Shown: positions 60,440-64,000 of the stretch, in pieces
Position numbering within the stretch: position 1 is the stretch's first letter
Layout: each line of letters begins with the position of its first letter
Position numbers and translations under genes: made by a program
Notes under the pieces: model-generated
Database searches by the model: none
Told to the model about the DNA's origin: nothing
What the model saw: only the letters and a program-made list of their open reading frames with translations
From: Mytilus californianus
Lineage: Eukaryota > Mollusca > Bivalvia > Mytilida > Mytilidae
NCBI RefSeq assembly: GCF_021869535.1
Contig: NW_026262659.1
Location: 9,362,001-9,426,000, forward strand
Length of the DNA stretch: 64,000 nucleotides
Reading direction: 5' to 3'

Positions 60440-61486
60440 TTGAGAGCATGCCAGTTTCCGGAGGAATAACTACCATGGGGGGAACTGACTATAAAACAGA
60501 GGCTTTAATGGCATATCGACACGTTAAATAGTTCCTGCCTCACATGCTTTTATCAGTTAATACTAGAATTACAGAAAATGAATTGACTATTTCATTTTTC
60601 ATTTTAGGTTTTTAGGTTTATACCTAAACATTAGAACCTTTAAAGGTAGACTGCCAATAAAATAATACCTCAAACGTTTTCATTTAAATTTTTATTTTAA
60701 ATTGACATCTAAAAGCGTCATAATTCATAAATTAATTATGCAAACATGAACATGTATATTCCATAAACAAAGAGCAGCTTGTGAATAAGCAGACATATAA
60801 AGAGCATAATTGTTTATTTTACAATCAATCTTTGTAATCTAATAAATTGATTAAGTATCAATAACGATGTTGGGATGAAATGTTACCCACGTAATAAAAT
60901 AATCATATAAACAAAGAACACTGTATGTTGGTTTTGCTGTGTGTCTTTCTTTGTTTATTGTAAAAAGCGATGTATAGTTTCATAATTCTTTAACTATATA
61001 TAATCATAACATTGTACTTTAATGAATTGCAATTTGTGGTTTTTCTTTCATTCATAAACATATACATTTTGTCTACCGTAATCGTTTAGGGTGTGGAAAC
61101 TGATAAACGATTGATATGAAGATTTACATATTCTGAAATATTTCAATAAGTAATAAAACATTTTGTTTCATTCCACATCCTTTTTTTTCAAATTAACTGT
61201 CAATCGGATTTGTAAATGACGTTGTTCTTAAAACAAATAAAGCGTTCTACATGTGCATTACATTATTGAGGAATTCGAAACAATTAAATAGTACCTCGGT
61301 AAATATATCACAAAATTCTCTAATTCGATATATCCAACAAAACTACATAACAGCTTTCCATTTGGTGATTTTTCATACTAGACCAACAGGTTAGTTTAAA
61401 TTGATAGTTGCTGTCGAATGTAGTTGCAGGATATTTCACATTTTAGATGTAATACGGATTGTTTTCTTTTTTTAAATCTTTTGCAC

Positions 61487-61492
61487 TTTATT
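61487..61492 (-). promoter_or_regulatory. Candidate poly(A) signal of P4
   Basis: AATAAA on the minus strand about 225 bases past the P4 stop codon. Assignment by position only. Confidence 0.35.
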
Positions 61493-61718
61493 AAAAGATG
61501 ATCTGTTGATTAATTTCAGTAATGATAGAAAGCAATAAAAATGATGCAAAGGGTCTCGTCATAACAATGATTGGCTCGCAATGGTAATATTGATAAAATA
61601 AAATTAATAACCACTGAATATCATGATTCTGGTTTAATAAATGTGTATAGTTGGTTTTTTTCGCTAATTGCATGGAGAGATCTTGAGAAATTACTTTTAA
61701 TTGTTCCGTCTTAATCAT

Positions 61719-62221
61719 TCAATCCTCTTTTTTCTCATAGATACTTGAATCAATACTTATTTGTGTATAACTCCGACGTAGTCCACCCATCATATAGTCA
61801 TCAAATGTATCCTTGTATATGGGTCTTATGTTAGGAGCACCCAGTAAACATAATGGTTTGTTGTCAATGAAGATAGCACCCAACATTGTAAAATCATCGA
61901 CTGGTTTCTTAGGTCGGAACAAATTAGACATGTTATAATCTGGTCCTTTAATAATAGGTCCTGTGAACCTCGCTCGCCCGACGATCTCACCCTTGCTGAC
62001 ATCAATTTCAGGTTCAGATGGTGGTTTTGGTGACAGACGTTTTTTGTTCTTCGTCGGTAGTTTTACTTTTGGTATTTTAATACGCTTGCAAATACATCCA
62101 TATTTCTTGTAGCATAAAATAAACAAACAAATAAACCAAATCAGGAGCGGCAATATGGCAAGTCCAGCTATCAAGTAATATATCCAAGAAATGTCTGTGT
62201 CAATTGTCTCATCAGCGCTAC
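61719..62221 (-). CDS. P4 terminal exon: membrane helix and KYGCIC tail
   Basis: 503 bases from acceptor TATTTCCAG in phase 1, so it fits the family's exon 9. Stalk GSADETIDTDISWIYYL, helix AGLAILPLLIWFICLFILC, then YKKYGCICKRIKIPK. The tail has NLFRPKKPVDDFTMLGAIF, NIRPIYKDTFDDYMMGG and RRSYTQIS. It combines the FRPKK motif of P1/P2 with the DFTM-AIF motif of P3. Upstream exons must lie beyond 62222; none could be supported before the window ends, so this gene is partial. Confidence 0.82.
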
Positions 62222-64000
62222 CTGGAAATACATATATGTTATTGTACAAATACATAAAATAATATTTCTTTCAGGAACTTATATTCAAAATAATATCGAA
62301 ATCATTAAGAATGATACTTAAGTCTTATGAAAATTAGTATTTGTTTTGTAGGCAGTATTATTTAGTATAAAGTATTTATTAGATGACATCAAATTTAAGA
62401 ACTATGAAAATATTAATATAACGGAACTATAAGTGGGCGTTTGAGCTAGCTATTAAACAAGGTCTAACCCACCATTTGTTCGGAAAATGCCTGTACCAAG
62501 TCAAATATATAACAGTTGTTCACCATTCGTTCCGTTGGTTGATATAGTCTTACGTTTGATTTTGTCAGTTTTTTTAATTTACTTTGGATTTTGGTATTTT
62601 TGTAAATACAATGTACTTTTTTTTCAAATTAAGAATTGTATTTTCATTGTCTATCTATGATTCATTGTCCTAGTTTAATAGCAACATTTTACTGGTTTGT
62701 TTTTTGTTATTTCCTAGAGTGGATTAGACTTGTTTTTCCTGCTACATCCACCCAATACATCTCTTTTCTAGTTTTTAACAATTAAAACTGATCATGTTAC
62801 AGAAATGACATGATATCGATTAAGCCAAAATTTAAGACATTTAACGTATCAAATCAAAGTACTGAAGTACTGAACATCGGATGACAACAAGTTCTTGAGG
62901 ATGGTCAAAAGCACTTGTCTCAGAAATAAACAACATATCTCTTTACCTGAAACTGAGGTTAATGTACAGAGATATATTTTTTTCTGAGACAAGTTCGTGC
63001 GTGAATGATGAATAAATGACAGGAAATTCAACTTCACCGTAATAACTATTATATTGTAGTGATACAAATCAGTATACACTGATTTGTTGTTATATATTAT
63101 ATTAAAATAACAGTTACATATATATATATATATGATTTGCATGCATTTGTATATCATTCTATTCTACTATTCTTATAATAGTGCAATGCAAGTGCATGGT
63201 GGACACTTTTCTGTAAAAATTCGATTTTTCTAAGATTGGATACGAGTAGGCATTCATATTTTCCCGCAAAAACAATTACAGAGTTACCGGTCCTATCTTT
63301 GAGATATTCTTCCGCATGCTTTAACACAATTTTTCGGTACGCGTGCATTGATATTATCAATGATTTTTTACTTATATATATATATCTAACTACAAAACAT
63401 TTTCATGTTTTTAATTTATGTTGTAAACAAAAATATTTTTATCAGTATTCATTGAAGAGATGTATTTATATCAAACGATAAGGAATGTTATTTTGCACTC
63501 GTTTATGTGCGCATATTTATCATGTTTCTAGATCGGTTACAAACCCAAAACTAATTTACATAATGGAAATCTAGGCGATAGCAACACATCCGAATGACCT
63601 CAAGGTCATCGCGATGTAAAAAGCAGAAAGTGTGTGTATTTATTTATAATTTCTGATGTCTAAGTCTTGATTACCGCCTTTTACAAGATTTAAGATTCTT
63701 TAATTCTTACGAGCTGCATGCAAACAATATAAAAAAGACATCACTCTTGATATAATCGTTATCAAAAACACTTTTTTTGGTTAAAGATAAAAAAAAAATG
63801 TGAAAAAGTCATTCCTTATATGGACTGATATAGAACGAAATAAACACGAATGCCCCTGCTCAAGCTATGCAACGAAAATGGGACGGACGGAAAGACGGTC
63901 AAGGTACGGCGGGGGCATAAAAAAAACAAATGGTACAAATATAAACAAAGAACAAATCGAAAAAACAGATGTAATCGCAATCCTGAGATAAACTACAAAA
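62222..64000. other. Probable P4 intron sequence
   Basis: Contains a dispersed repeat (62460-62610), a TA microsatellite at about 63118-63133 and AT-rich DNA. A TGACCTCAAGGTCA everted half-site pair lies at 63595-63608. No P4 exon 8 with the right phase was found. Confidence 0.45.
62460..62610 (+). repeat. Dispersed repeat, relative of 43420-43560
   Basis: Shares TACCAAGTCAAATATATAAC-type and CATTCGTTCCGTTGGTTGAT blocks with 43420-43560, in the same orientation and at a similar distance from the terminal exon of its gene. Confidence 0.5.

Larger units (their letters stand above)
55498..61718. other. P3-P4 spacer
   Basis: No host gene recognised. Holds an S2 repeat (56090-56425), a repeat piece in minus orientation (57130-57235), a retroelement tail (57300-57606), a hAT-like MITE (58008-58241), two related GGGGAAAAA-rich segments (58940-59050, 60345-60395) and a long G run (60398-60439). 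The rest is AT-rich DNA. Confidence 0.5.

Noticed and set aside
62947..62983. Possible P4 exon 8 with acceptor CTTGTCTCAG and donor GTAAAG
   Set aside because: It is 37 bases long, but the family's exon 8 must be a multiple of three to join exon 9 in phase. An error in the seven-A run could rescue it, but that is not visible.

Overview
The window reads as nuclear DNA of a marine bivalve, most likely a mussel. It is AT-rich, its genes are broken by introns, and it is crowded with dispersed repeats that I recognise as typical of mussel genomes. No bacterial or organellar gene is visible. The species call rests on memory of those repeats and is inference.

The main content is a tandem family of at least four paralogous genes, all on the minus strand, here called P1 to P4. 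I rebuilt P1 (1120-11356), P2 (14295-40204) and P3 (42445-55497) exon by exon. Each has nine coding exons with the same intron phases (1,2,1,1,1,0,1,1) and near-identical exon lengths. Only the last exon of P4 (61719-62221) could be found. The predicted proteins (429, 456 and 481 residues) are type I single-pass membrane proteins. They have a signal peptide, a cysteine-containing and N-glycosylation-rich ectodomain of about 300 residues, one membrane helix and a cytoplasmic tail. P2, P3 and P4 carry a KYGCIC motif just inside the membrane, and related FRPKKP-like and PLY-D-FDDY motifs follow. Function is unknown. The ectodomain resembles metazoan multi-domain proteins described only by DUF models.

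The most striking structure is an 11.6 kb array of about 192 tandem 60-bp units (16762-28340) filling intron 5 of P2. The unit is an amplified copy of the 3' splice site and first 25 coding bases of P2 exon 6. Most units therefore carry an acceptor in the same phase as the real exon. Because 60 is a multiple of three, the exon reading frame runs without a stop through the 22 nearest units. Use of an upstream acceptor would add blocks of 20 residues. Inside the array a 4.7-4.9 kb block is duplicated with almost no divergence.

Smaller exon duplications occur in the neighbours: a decayed copy of exon 2 in P1 (about 10571-10657) and a 52-bp second copy of the exon 7 donor end in P3 (44510-44561). 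Repeated copying of exon edges looks like a trait of this locus.

Introns and spacers hold mobile DNA. There is a decayed BEL/Pao-type LTR retrotransposon antisense in intron 1 of P3 (49728 to about 55190), several 3' fragments of a YIDD-type reverse transcriptase element with a recurrent tail, a LINE 3' end next to a 47-bp minisatellite in P1 intron 2, and a 234-bp hAT-like MITE with a perfect 8-bp target duplication. The spacers 1-1119, 11357-14294, 40205-42444, 55498-61718 and 62222-64000 showed me no other convincing host gene.
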